The notes below the pieces were generated by a model. That model ran no database searches. It was not told where the DNA came from and was given only the letters and a program-made list of their open reading frames with translations. From Desulfatiglans sp. (GTDB taxonomy: Bacteria; Desulfobacterota; DSM-4660; Desulfatiglandales; HGW-15), in assembly GCA_012513605.1 (NCBI GenBank), contig JAAZBV010000075.1:1-60310 (forward strand): a DNA stretch of 60,310 bases, in the 5' to 3' direction. How positions within the stretch are numbered: the stretch's first letter is position 1; each line of letters starts with the position of its first letter. Positions 1 through 8,440 of this stretch are shown here, in pieces. The translations under genes and the position numbers were made by a program.

Positions 1-2
1 CT

Positions 3-107
3 GAACTATTACTTGAACATGTAATACTACGCCATTGTTGCTATGAAGAACGAAAAGGAAGAATCAACTATTACAAACATTTAAACCATATTTGTCGCTT
101 AGCTTGA
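3..107 (+). CDS. C-terminal end of an unidentified protein (partial)
   Basis: An open frame runs from the window edge for 34 codons and stops with TGA. The peptide is rich in His, Tyr, Arg and Glu and has a YEERKGRINYYKHLN stretch, which looks like protein rather than random sequence. I do not recognise the family. It could be the tail of a gene that begins upstream of the window, or chance. Confidence 0.3.
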   Translation, partial: ELLLEHVILRHCCYEERKGRINYYKHLNHICRLA

Positions 108-167
108 CGCCAATGCGCCTTCGCGGGTATGACTAATACAGGTTCACAGTACTATGTGAGAGATAAA

Positions 168-932
168 ATGCTTATATTCATCAAAACACGCAAAAGATAT
201 CTCAGAGTTCCTCTTTTATTTATCTTGTTTTATCTTTATGTCACCCCCTGCGGGGGGCAGCAGATTACCGAAAATATAATTGATACAACATCTACATGGA
301 TCAATCAGTGCCGCACCCAAAAGGACATTGAGACACTCATAATAGACCAGAAGTTAAACAGTGTTGCTGCGTCGCATAGTATGAAAATGGTTGAACTTGA
401 TATGCTCTCTGACAGTAGTAAGGAATTGGGGACGCCATTTGAAAGGATCAAATCAGCAGGTCTTACAGATATAAACAACCTTGTTGTTGTATCAAAAGCA
501 AAAAATATTGACCTCCTGCAAAATCAACTGGAATCCCCTGAAAACCTTTTAAAAATACTATCCCCTGAAATGACCCATATGGGTATCGGTGTAAAGCAGG
601 ATTCAGCGGGTGAATTCTGGCTGACCATTCATATGTCTGAACGGGCTATAACCTTTGCTGAATTTATCCTCAGTCAATCCTACACAGAAGATGCGCAGCG
701 TTCCATTACAATTAAAGGTAATAGCTTATCCAAAAGGATAAAGGTTATACTCGCCTCTACTGAAACCTTATATCCAAAGGTTGATGTTGATCAGATTATA
801 TTGCCACAACCCAATGGTGATTTTGAGATTACCTTGAATTTTGGTGAAGCAACCGGGAGTTTTGATTTTGAATTCTATGTGGAAAAGGATGGGGGCTATA
901 AACTAATGAATTTTTTTAACATCAGTATCTGA
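168..932 (+). CDS. Exported CAP/SCP-like domain protein
   Basis: Secreted or membrane-anchored protein of unknown role. The first 30 residues hold basic residues followed by a hydrophobic stretch ending at CGG, a likely signal peptide. The middle follows the pattern of a divergent CAP (SCP/PR-1) domain: an N-terminal helix with LNSVAASHSMKMVELD, then a GTPFERIKSAG stretch, SPEMTHMGIGV, and a FWLTIHMSE strand. The usual CAP catalytic His and Glu are not clearly conserved. An upstream in-frame ATG at 129 exists, but the ATG at 168 begins directly with the signal peptide. The protein is followed 30 nt later by an exported transglutaminase-like gene in the same direction, suggesting a two-gene envelope operon. 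The CAP call is an inference from the order of motifs. Confidence 0.6.
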   Translation: MLIFIKTRKRYLRVPLLFILFYLYVTPCGGQQITENIIDTTSTWINQCRTQKDIETLIIDQKLNSVAASHSMKMVELDMLSDSSKELGTPFERIKSAGLTDINNLVVVSKAKNIDLLQNQLESPENLLKILSPEMTHMGIGVKQDSAGEFWLTIHMSERAITFAEFILSQSYTEDAQRSITIKGNSLSKRIKVILASTETLYPKVDVDQIILPQPNGDFEITLNFGEATGSFDFEFYVEKDGGYKLMNFFNISI

Positions 933-962
933 TAATTACAGTCGATGGGTAGAGAATAATAA

Positions 963-2255
963 GTGGTTAAACGGGCATTCGTATTTTTTATTATTTATTT
1001 AAGTCTGTTCATTCCAGGCACGGCATGGGGAACACTCCACTATTATTCAGGGAGTATGGAGAGCCGCTTTGAGATGAAGCATACCTATACTATTATAGTC
1101 CCAACAGGTCTCTCCTCTCTTACTTTAATCACCACGCCGCCTGATAACTATGTCTTACCTAACAATACACAGAGTATCACAGAAAGGAATTACACATTTT
1201 CTGTAACACCTTCTGTGGAAGATTCTACAGATACCTATGGAAATGATTTTAAAAGGTTTAAATGGACAAATCCAAAGCAGGGCACTATTACTGTTACTGA
1301 TAGTTATATGGTTACAACAAGCTCTGACTGGAACAGATTTGTGACAAGTGATAGATTCCCGTTTGACAGTTCAGGTCTGCCTGACTTGATCACAGCATAC
1401 ATGAAGCCTTCAGGCGAGGTACAGTCAGATCATCCCATTTTTATAAACCTGGTAAATTCCCTCACAGCCGGTCTTACTACCCAGTGGGAGGTATTGAAGA
1501 CCCTGAACGGGTGGATTATGGATAATATCTACTATGGCTCAAACCCATATGGGCACGACGCCCTCTCCACCTTTGCGTTAAAATATGGCAACTGCGCCAA
1601 CTATGCACATATAGCCCTGGCTATGATAAGGGCAGCAGGGATCCCGGCCAGGATTACACATGGATACTCACTGCATAAATCCTATTCTCTCCCCACAGGG
1701 AGTGCCCCGGTAGATGCAGACTGGGGAGAGGGTACCCATGCATGGATAGAGGTCTATTATCCCTCTCTCGGGTGGGTGCCATATGATCCGCAGCGCGATC
1801 TTCATCATGTAGATACCCACAGGGTACTATGGGGCAGAGGGTCAGATGCAAAAGGTATCGTCGGAGGAACATACTGGACCTTCAGCTCTGTTCCTTCAGG
1901 GTACCCTAATACCTATCATTCCCTGAATGTTAACTGGATAGAAGATTCTATTGCACTCTCTTACATAAAATCCACTAATGAAATCAATTCAAAATCCTTT
2001 AGCTCGAAGGTAACATATATTGATTATGATGCAGACAGTGATGAAGACAAAATTTTAGACTGGTGGGAGCAGCAGATTATTGATTATAGTCAAACTGATG
2101 AGATAACCAGTTTTGCGGATGTCCTGCCCGAAGATGACTTTGATGGGGACAACTTTTCCAATATGAAGGAATATCAAAAAGAGACAGACCCGACCGATCC
2201 AGATTCACATCCGCCAAGGACCATGCCATGGCTTATGTTACTGCTGGATGATTAG
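963..2255 (+). CDS. Exported transglutaminase-like cysteine protease-fold protein
   Basis: 430 residues starting from GTG. It has a cleavable signal peptide (hydrophobic residues about 5-22). The transglutaminase-like core lies at about residues 170-275: the nucleophile Cys is in KYGNCANYAHIA, the His in GTHAWIEVYYP and the Asp in WVPYDPQRD, so the Cys-His-Asp triad is complete. The C-terminus carries Asp-rich segments (YDADSDEDKILDWWEQ and DDFDGDNFSNMKEY), which match the calcium-binding thrombospondin type-3-like repeats of secreted proteins. The last dozen residues are hydrophobic with two terminal Asp. It probably works in the periplasm or at the surface as a protease or crosslinker; the substrate cannot be read from sequence. 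It sits directly after the CAP-like gene. Confidence 0.85.
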   Translation: MVKRAFVFFIIYLSLFIPGTAWGTLHYYSGSMESRFEMKHTYTIIVPTGLSSLTLITTPPDNYVLPNNTQSITERNYTFSVTPSVEDSTDTYGNDFKRFKWTNPKQGTITVTDSYMVTTSSDWNRFVTSDRFPFDSSGLPDLITAYMKPSGEVQSDHPIFINLVNSLTAGLTTQWEVLKTLNGWIMDNIYYGSNPYGHDALSTFALKYGNCANYAHIALAMIRAAGIPARITHGYSLHKSYSLPTGSAPVDADWGEGTHAWIEVYYPSLGWVPYDPQRDLHHVDTHRVLWGRGSDAKGIVGGTYWTFSSVPSGYPNTYHSLNVNWIEDSIALSYIKSTNEINSKSFSSKVTYIDYDADSDEDKILDWWEQQIIDYSQTDEITSFADVLPEDDFDGDNFSNMKEYQKETDPTDPDSHPPRTMPWLMLLLDD

Positions 2256-2274
2256 ATACCGGTTGTTGTAAGGG

Positions 2275-2691
2275 TTATTTCGATTTCCATCTCTTGTAAA
2301 AATATTCCTCTACGGTTTTGGCTCGGTAGGGTTTTCCCAGAAATGTGTTTCGGCATCCCATATATGCTCCGCACTCAAACGGCTTTGCTTCATGCACCGA
2401 ACACATGTCTCTATCATCTATGAATATGCAGCGCCCCTTTTCCTCCGCATAATAGTCGGGCGCAACAGTGCCAGGGTTGGCAATGTATCTCTGGCCTTTT
2501 TTCTTGGCAGGCGCAAGCGCATAGGCTGTATGGCCATTGCTTGTTACAGGCACCCTGACAAGGTAGTTTTCCTTAAGATCATCAATAGAAATTCCTAAAA
2601 ATTGTGAAAGCTTAAGTATGTCATCAGGTACTAATCGACCCGGATCATTAAGGCATGCGCTTACACATTCCTTACAACTGCAATTTTCCAA
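2275..2691 (-). CDS. YkgJ-family zinc/iron-chelating cysteine cluster protein
   Basis: 138-residue cytoplasmic protein. The N-terminal CSCKECVSACLNDPGRL and the later GRCIFIDDRDMCSVHEAKP and ECGAYMGC segments give the conserved Cys pattern of the UPF0153/YkgJ family, thought to bind a metal. The biochemical role of the family is not established. The gene begins 3 nt after the transketolase stop on the same strand, so it is almost certainly cotranscribed and translationally coupled with it. It is convergent with the transglutaminase gene; no clear terminator separates them. Confidence 0.8.
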   Translation of the reverse strand: MENCSCKECVSACLNDPGRLVPDDILKLSQFLGISIDDLKENYLVRVPVTSNGHTAYALAPAKKKGQRYIANPGTVAPDYYAEEKGRCIFIDDRDMCSVHEAKPFECGAYMGCRNTFLGKPYRAKTVEEYFYKRWKSK

Positions 2692-2694
2692 TTT

Positions 2695-4719
2695 TTATTT
2701 TCCTAAAAGCCCCATCGCCTTTTCAACAATATTTTCTGCGGTGAACCCGAATCTTTTCATTACAGTCCCGCCAGGTGCTGAGGCGCCAAAGGTATCTATA
2801 CCTATTATTACACCCTTTTCACCAGCGTACCTCTCCCATCCCATTGACAGCCCTGCCTCAACTACAACACGGTTTTTAACATCAGGAGGGAGTACCTTGT
2901 CCCTGTATTCCCTTGGATTTTCATTAAAGAGCTCAATACTCGGCATGCTTACTACCCTGGCCTTAATACCCTTTTCAAGAAGCTTATCCTTTGCGGCAAG
3001 TGAGATATTAACCTCAGAACCTGTTGCGATAATTATAACATCGGGTGTTCCATCTGTATCGGCAAGAATGTATGCACCTTTTGCAAGCCCCTCTGCATGG
3101 CCATATTTCTTTCTGTCAATCACCGGGAGATTCTGCCTGCTCAGGATAAGGGCTACAGGCCTATCTGTAGTTTTTATGGCGAACCTCCACGCCTCTTTTG
3201 TCTCAGTCGCATCGGAAGGCCGAATAACAATAAGCCCTGGGATAGACCTTAAACTAAAGATCTGCTCAACAGGCTGATGGGTTGGGCCATCTTCACCCAC
3301 AGCAATACTGTCATGGGTAAAGATATATTTGACAGGCTGTTTCATGAGGGCAGCAAGCCTTATGGATGGCCTCATATAATCTGCAAATACTAAAAATGTC
3401 CCGCCAAAAGGTATGAGCCCCTTATGAAGGGCTATGCCGGAGAGGATTGCTCCCATTGCATGTTCCCTTACCCCGAACCTGATATTGCGGCCGGTATAAT
3501 CCCCTTTCTGCATATCATGTGATGATGTGATCATGGTATTGTTTGACGGCGCAAGGTCTGCTGAACCGCCTACAAGGTTTGGTATCTTCGGGGCAATGGC
3601 ATTCAGTACCTTTCCAGAGGCGGCCCTGGTCGCAATGCTTACGGTTGGGTCAGGAAAATCGGGCATGGCACTTTCCCATTCAGCACCTAGTTTGTTATTC
3701 ATAGCATTCATTAAGGTCTCTGCAAGACCAGTGTGCGCCTTTTTATAGGAGCTAAACAGGTTGTTCCATGCTGCTTCCGCCTTTTTACCATTCTCCATAC
3801 ATTTTTTAAAATGGGCGGTTACCTCGCCAGGCACATAAAAGCTCTCTGTCTCAGGCCAGCCAAGGTTTTTTTTCGTAAGCCTTATCTCTTCTTCACCCAG
3901 TGGGGAGCCATGTGCATCAGAGGTGTCCTGCTTGTTGGGGCTGCCATAGGCGATGTGTGTCTTTACAATAATGATAGATGGCCTCTCTTTTTCATCCCTG
4001 GCATTTTCTAGTGCATCATTAATGGCATCAAGATCATTACCATCAACAACCCTCTGCACATGCCAGTTATATGCCTCAAACCTTTTAGCAACATCCTCTG
4101 TAAAGGTGAGGTCTGTTTTGCCTTCAATAGTGATGCCATTATCATCATATATGCAGATCAGCCTTGACAGACCCATGTGACCTGCAAAGGAGGCTGCCTC
4201 AGAGGTTATCCCCTCCATAAGGTCTCCATCCCCGCACATCACATAGGTGAAGTGGTCAACAATATCAAAACCCGGCTGGTTATATATTGATGCAAGGTGT
4301 CTTTCGGCAAGGGCCATGCCCACGGCATTTGTAAAACCCTGTCCGAGCGGGCCTGTGGTCGTCTCAACACCAACAGTGTGACCGAATTCCGGGTGCCCCG
4401 GTGTTTTGCTTCCGAGCTGCCTGAAGTTTTTAAGCTCTTCTATGGTAAGGCCGTAACCTGTAAGATGCAGAAGGCTATAGAGTAGCATGGATGCGTGGCC
4501 CCCTGACAGCACAAACCTGTCCCTGTTAAACCATGTTGGGTTTTCAGGGTTATGCCTCATGATTTCGCTCCACAGGAGATAAGCAGGGCTGGCTAGCCCC
4601 ATGGGCGCTCCGGGGTGGCCTGAATTTGCCTTCTGTACCGCATCCATTGCAAGGGTCCTTATGGTGTTTACACATGTGTTATGAATTTTATCGTTTTTAA
4701 AGAATTGCCCCTTTGACAT
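2695..4719 (-). CDS. tkt: Transketolase
   Basis: 674 residues, normal full length. Transketolase moves a two-carbon ketol unit between sugar phosphates in the non-oxidative pentose phosphate pathway, using thiamine diphosphate. Visible features are the N-terminal [12 protein letters not shown] motif, the ThDP/Mg motif [19 protein letters not shown] with the later DDNGITIEG, the pyrimidine-domain GSADLAPSN and [10 protein letters not shown] (catalytic Glu), and [18 protein letters not shown]. The C-terminal domain has the IATGSEV and FGASAP patterns. It is the first gene of a minus-strand pair with the YkgJ-like gene. The thiamine genes thiE and thiL, which supply its cofactor, lie far away at 48-50 kb. 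Confidence 0.97.
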   Translation of the reverse strand: MSKGQFFKNDKIHNTCVNTIRTLAMDAVQKANSGHPGAPMGLASPAYLLWSEIMRHNPENPTWFNRDRFVLSGGHASMLLYSLLHLTGYGLTIEELKNFRQLGSKTPGHPEFGHTVGVETTTGPLGQGFTNAVGMALAERHLASIYNQPGFDIVDHFTYVMCGDGDLMEGITSEAASFAGHMGLSRLICIYDDNGITIEGKTDLTFTEDVAKRFEAYNWHVQRVVDGNDLDAINDALENARDEKERPSIIIVKTHIAYGSPNKQDTSDAHGSPLGEEEIRLTKKNLGWPETESFYVPGEVTAHFKKCMENGKKAEAAWNNLFSSYKKAHTGLAETLMNAMNNKLGAEWESAMPDFPDPTVSIATRAASGKVLNAIAPKIPNLVGGSADLAPSNNTMITSSHDMQKGDYTGRNIRFGVREHAMGAILSGIALHKGLIPFGGTFLVFADYMRPSIRLAALMKQPVKYIFTHDSIAVGEDGPTHQPVEQIFSLRSIPGLIVIRPSDATETKEAWRFAIKTTDRPVALILSRQNLPVIDRKKYGHAEGLAKGAYILADTDGTPDVIIIATGSEVNISLAAKDKLLEKGIKARVVSMPSIELFNENPREYRDKVLPPDVKNRVVVEAGLSMGWERYAGEKGVIIGIDTFGASAPGGTVMKRFGFTAENIVEKAMGLLGK

Positions 4720-5015
4720 TGCTCTTATCTCCTGTCCTTTTATTAGTAAAATCAGTCGGTTTCTGATAGCTGCCTTTAAAGAAGGAGGCGACTATCAACC
4801 TGTAGCTTTATTATTAAGTATGCTGGTCTTGGATTTAATCTGAATATGTCGCCCTGTCAAGACAGTTTCTCCGGTAAAAAATCATTTGAAAAATAAAAAA
4901 AATAAAAGAAAGGTTGATTAACAGGATTTTTTAAACTATGGTTTTTCCCCATCATATATAAAAGACATCAAATCGTCTTAAAAAAATAGAAAACTTTTTG
5001 TTCAGAGGAGAGGCT

Positions 5016-6161
5016 ATGAGTGCAAATGAAATACTCGATATGCTTATGGGCATTGTTCAAACAAGCGGGGTGGCCAATTTTCAGTTCAACCTGATTATCA
5101 TGTGGATAATAGGCCTTCTTTTTATGTATCTGGCTATTGCCAAAAATTTTGAGCCGCTATTACTGCTGCCAATCGGGTTCGGTATCTTTATTGTGAATTT
5201 CCCACTGGTGCCTTTGATGGGTTTTACAGAAGAGGGGCATGCCCAGTTGCTGCAATTTTTCTATCGTTACGGTCTTGAGTGGGAGATCATACCCTGCGTA
5301 ATATTCCTTGGTCTTGGCGCCATGACCGATTTTGGCCCGCTAATAGCCAATCCCAAGACCCTTATCATAGGGGCTGGCGCTCAACTCGGGGTGTTTGTCA
5401 CATTTACCGGAACAATACTGGCAGGCTTTACACTTAAAGAGGCCGCATCAGTCGGTATTATTGGTGGTGCAGATGGCCCTACAACAATATACCTTACGCA
5501 GCATCTTGCGCCCCAGCTTCTGGGTGCAAACGCCCTTGCGGCATATTCATATATGGCTATGGTGCCCCTTATCCAGCCCCCTATCATGAGGCTTTTTACA
5601 AGCCAGAAGGAAAGGCTGATCAAGATGAAACAGATGAGGGCGGTTTCAAGACAGGAAAAGATTATTTTTCCCCTTGTTACAGTAGCAATTATTGCACTTC
5701 TGGTTCCATCGGTTGTCCCCCTGATGGGTATGTTTATGCTGGGTAACCTGATGAAGGAGAGCGGTGTGGTGGCAAGGCTTACTGATACGGCCCAGAATGC
5801 GCTCATGAATATTGTGACTATTTTTCTTGGTATTTCAGTTGGTGCAACTATGCATGCGGATGCCTTTTTGAACCCTAAACCGCTGTTTATCTTTGCCCTG
5901 GGGCTCGTAGATTTTGCCGTATGTACTGTGGGGGGCATTTTAACAGTTAAGATAATGAACCTTTTCCTGAAGGAAAAGATTAACCCGCTTATCGGTTCCG
6001 CGGGTGTCTCTGCTGTGCCCATGTCAGCGCGCGTATCAGAGCTTGAAGGCATTAAATATGACAAGAAAAACCACCTGCTCATGCATGCAATGAGCCCGAA
6101 CCTGGCAGGTGTTATAGGTTCATCAGCAGCAGCAGGCATGTTTATAGCCATGTTTAATTAA
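5016..6161 (+). CDS. Sodium-pump decarboxylase beta subunit (OadB/GcdB/MmdB family)
   Basis: Integral membrane protein with about ten hydrophobic segments. In this family the beta subunit decarboxylates carboxybiotin and couples this to Na+ export. Diagnostic motifs are GIIGGADGPTTIYLT (the conserved Asp region of the ion path) and the C-terminal SAGVSAVPMSARV and LLMHAMSPNLAGVIGS. I chose the ATG at 5016 because GAGGAGAG lies just before it; a TTG at 4998 has no such site. The next gene encodes a protein with an OadG-like tail, and a biotin carrier is encoded convergently. No carboxyltransferase subunit is in the window, so the substrate (oxaloacetate, methylmalonyl-CoA, glutaconyl-CoA or malonate) cannot be decided. 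Confidence 0.92.
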   Translation: MSANEILDMLMGIVQTSGVANFQFNLIIMWIIGLLFMYLAIAKNFEPLLLLPIGFGIFIVNFPLVPLMGFTEEGHAQLLQFFYRYGLEWEIIPCVIFLGLGAMTDFGPLIANPKTLIIGAGAQLGVFVTFTGTILAGFTLKEAASVGIIGGADGPTTIYLTQHLAPQLLGANALAAYSYMAMVPLIQPPIMRLFTSQKERLIKMKQMRAVSRQEKIIFPLVTVAIIALLVPSVVPLMGMFMLGNLMKESGVVARLTDTAQNALMNIVTIFLGISVGATMHADAFLNPKPLFIFALGLVDFAVCTVGGILTVKIMNLFLKEKINPLIGSAGVSAVPMSARVSELEGIKYDKKNHLLMHAMSPNLAGVIGSSAAAGMFIAMFN

Positions 6162-6191
6162 ATTAAATATATTCTTATAAAGGTATAAAAA

Positions 6192-6662
6192 ATGAAAAGA
6201 ACAATATTTACACTGCTTATGCTTATTTTTCTTCCCGGGTTTTTATATGGCGGGGCGGATATGCCTAAGGTGCCCTTAACCGATGATTCGCAGATCATCT
6301 CGGAAAATGAGGAAAAGCTTGAATTTACAACAGGGCTGTCACATGATGATGCCTTGGCCTTTTATAAAGAAACATTCAAGGGTCTTAAGGATATCAATTT
6401 CCGTGACTGGAAAAGTGCCACATATATAGAGGATGACAGCAACAGGCCCTGGCATTCTGTGCTCATCTCCAAAAAAATGGAAGATCAGAAGACCAGGATA
6501 GTTATTTCTCAGGACAACTGGAGCTGGATAACAGGTACACTTATCCTCAGGTTTATTGGTGTTTTTATGGTCCTGCTTATTTTGTATGTGGGCCTGAAAA
6601 TATCGGGGCTGGTAATAAGCCGGGTTGTAAACAGGAACGCTGCAAAGGCAGCCGCAAAGTAG
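6192..6662 (+). CDS. Exported single-span membrane protein with OadG-like C-terminus
   Basis: 156 residues in an unusual architecture: an N-terminal signal peptide (about residues 1-20), a roughly 90-residue periplasmic stretch that I do not recognise, then one transmembrane helix at about 118-145 (FIGVFMVLLILYVGLKISGL) and a basic, Ala-rich tail. The helix and what follows resemble the small gamma subunit (OadG) of sodium-pump decarboxylases. It lies 30 nt after the beta subunit gene in the same direction, which supports a role in assembling that complex. The gamma assignment is an inference from helix pattern and position. The periplasmic insert is extra to a normal OadG. Confidence 0.6.
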   Translation: MKRTIFTLLMLIFLPGFLYGGADMPKVPLTDDSQIISENEEKLEFTTGLSHDDALAFYKETFKGLKDINFRDWKSATYIEDDSNRPWHSVLISKKMEDQKTRIVISQDNWSWITGTLILRFIGVFMVLLILYVGLKISGLVISRVVNRNAAKAAAK

Positions 6663-6671
6663 AAATAATAA

Positions 6672-6710
6672 AAAAGATCAATCTGCCCCATAAGGGCGGA
6701 TTGATCTTTT
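6672..6710. terminator. Bidirectional rho-independent terminator
   Basis: A 17-bp stem with one G-U pair (AAAAGATCAATCTGCCC and its partner) surrounds a five-base loop; an A-run precedes it and a T-run follows. It sits between the convergent OadG-like and biotin-carrier genes and can end transcription from both sides. Confidence 0.85.
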
Positions 6711-6749
6711 CAAGAAAAGTAATCTGATTATCTGCGAGAATTATCTCTG

Positions 6750-6962
6750 TTATTCTACAGTAACCAGAACAGCATCTGCCTCAACCGTATCACCGTTCTT
6801 GCATTTTACCTCTTTTACGGTACCGGTGTAGGGTGTAACTACCGGTAATTCCATCTTCATTGCCTCAAGGATCAATACCTCGTCATCTTCGGTAACCTTA
6901 TCTCCAGGTTTTACCTTTACATCCAATACCTTGCCGCCCATGGGTGCGATTATTTCACTCAC
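6750..6962 (-). CDS. Biotin carboxyl carrier protein (biotinyl domain only)
   Basis: 70 residues forming a single biotinyl/lipoyl domain. The biotin-accepting Lys36 is in the canonical EAMKME motif, with APMGGKV near the N-terminus and the matching YTGTVKEV hairpin in the second half. As a free-standing carrier it would shuttle carboxybiotin between a carboxyltransferase and the OadB-type pump encoded convergently at 5016-6161. Position on the opposite strand, separated by a terminator, means it is expressed separately from its likely partner. It could instead serve an acyl-CoA carboxylase elsewhere in the genome. Confidence 0.9.
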   Translation of the reverse strand: MSEIIAPMGGKVLDVKVKPGDKVTEDDEVLILEAMKMELPVVTPYTGTVKEVKCKNGDTVEADAVLVTVE

Positions 6963-7219
6963 AATAGACCCTCCATTAACTTTTGTTTATAAAATATAAA
7001 ATTTAAAGGATATAAACCTTTTTAATCTGCATTTGTCAAGGCTAAATTTTTAGATAAATTCAGGTGAATGGCACACTATTTGAATATAAACTTGAGAGTG
7101 CTTGACTTAATATATGTAATTAAGTAATATCAGGCAATTTTATATTAACCTGTATAATTTTTTGTAAATAAGAATCATATTTTCTCTAATTATTATGACT
7201 GCTAACAGGAGATTCTTCT

Positions 7220-8431
7220 ATGCCCCAAATGTACATATGGGTTGCCGAGACTAAAAGAGGCAGAAAACTTAAGGGTGAGCTGGAGGCCGCATCTGAACAG
7301 ATTGCAATGTCCCAGTTAAGGAAAAGAAACCTTAAGGTCTTGAAGCTTAAACCAAAACCCAAGGATATCTTTGAAAATGTCGCCTTTATGCAGCCAAAGG
7401 TAACAAACAAGGATTTAGTCATCTTTACCAGGCAGTTTTCCACAATGATCGATGCGGGGCTTCCCCTTGTTCAGGGGCTTAATATCCTGGCTGAACAGGC
7501 TGACAACCCCAAGTTCAGGTCTATCCTGAAACAGATTACAAAGGATGTTGAAGGGGGTTCAACACTTGCGGAGGCGATGAAGAAGCACCCCAAGGTATTT
7601 AATGAGCTGTTTGTGAACCTTATTGCGGCAGGCGAGGTTGGCGGTATACTTGATACCATACTACAGCGTCTCGCGACATTCATTGAAAAGGCAGCCGAAC
7701 TTAAATCAAAGATCAAAGGCGCCCTTACATACCCGATTGTTGTTGTATGTATCGCCTTTATTGTTATTGCTGTTATCCTTATATTTGTTATCCCTGTTTT
7801 CCAGGATATGTTCGCGAGCTTTGGTTCTGCCCTGCCTGCACCCACTCAGATCGTCGTAAATATGAGTGATTTCATGAAGGGCAATATTCACTGGGTAATT
7901 CTGGGGATTGCTGCTCTTGCATTTGCCTTTAAACAATACAGGAACACAAAGGGAGGCAGGAAGACCACTGATAACATAGCCCTGAAACTGCCTATCTTTG
8001 GGGATCTCTTAAAGAAGACCGCAGTTGCACGGTTTACAAGGACACTCGGCACCATGCTCTCGAGCGGTGTGCCTATCCTTGATTCCCTTGAAATAGTCGC
8101 AAAAACAGCAGGTAATGTTGTTATTGAAGAGATTATCTATGAGGTTAGGGGGAGCATAGCTGAAGGCCAGACCATTGCTGAGCCGCTCTCTGAAAATGAT
8201 ATCTTCCCCGGAATGGTTATTCAGATGATATCTGTCGGTGAGGCGACAGGCGCACTTGATACAATGCTTGAAAAGATAGCCGATTTTTATGACAAAGAGG
8301 TTGATGCCGCTGTTGATGCCTTAACCGCTATGCTGGAACCGCTCCTCATGCTGTTTTTAGGCGGGGCTATCGGTGGACTCGTAGTTGCAATGTACCTGCC
8401 TATCTTCTCAATGGCAGGAGCTGTTGGCTAG
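7220..8431 (+). CDS. pilC: Type IV pilus inner-membrane platform protein PilC (GspF family)
   Basis: 403 residues, normal length. It has an N-terminal cytoplasmic region, then two repeated GspF domains (about 65-190 and 270-395). Each has the family pattern FTRQFSTMIDAGLPL or FTRTLGTMLSSGVPI, a mid GEATG/GEVGG motif, and hydrophobic segments near 170-195, 215-235 and 375-395. PilC anchors the assembly and retraction ATPases in type IV pili and type II secretion. A good AGGAGA site precedes the ATG at 7220. The downstream gene encodes a PilS-like kinase 9 nt away. No pilB, pilT or pilin gene is visible in the window. Confidence 0.93.
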   Translation: MPQMYIWVAETKRGRKLKGELEAASEQIAMSQLRKRNLKVLKLKPKPKDIFENVAFMQPKVTNKDLVIFTRQFSTMIDAGLPLVQGLNILAEQADNPKFRSILKQITKDVEGGSTLAEAMKKHPKVFNELFVNLIAAGEVGGILDTILQRLATFIEKAAELKSKIKGALTYPIVVVCIAFIVIAVILIFVIPVFQDMFASFGSALPAPTQIVVNMSDFMKGNIHWVILGIAALAFAFKQYRNTKGGRKTTDNIALKLPIFGDLLKKTAVARFTRTLGTMLSSGVPILDSLEIVAKTAGNVVIEEIIYEVRGSIAEGQTIAEPLSENDIFPGMVIQMISVGEATGALDTMLEKIADFYDKEVDAAVDALTAMLEPLLMLFLGGAIGGLVVAMYLPIFSMAGAVG

Positions 8432-8440
8432 ATTTTTCTT

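Noticed and set aside
2618-3277. 219-residue antisense frame over transketolase
   Set aside because: It lies opposite conserved transketolase motifs and has no start site or domain.
5381-6151. 256-residue antisense frame in the OadB gene
   Set aside because: It mirrors the well-supported OadB coding frame and has the composition of a shadow.
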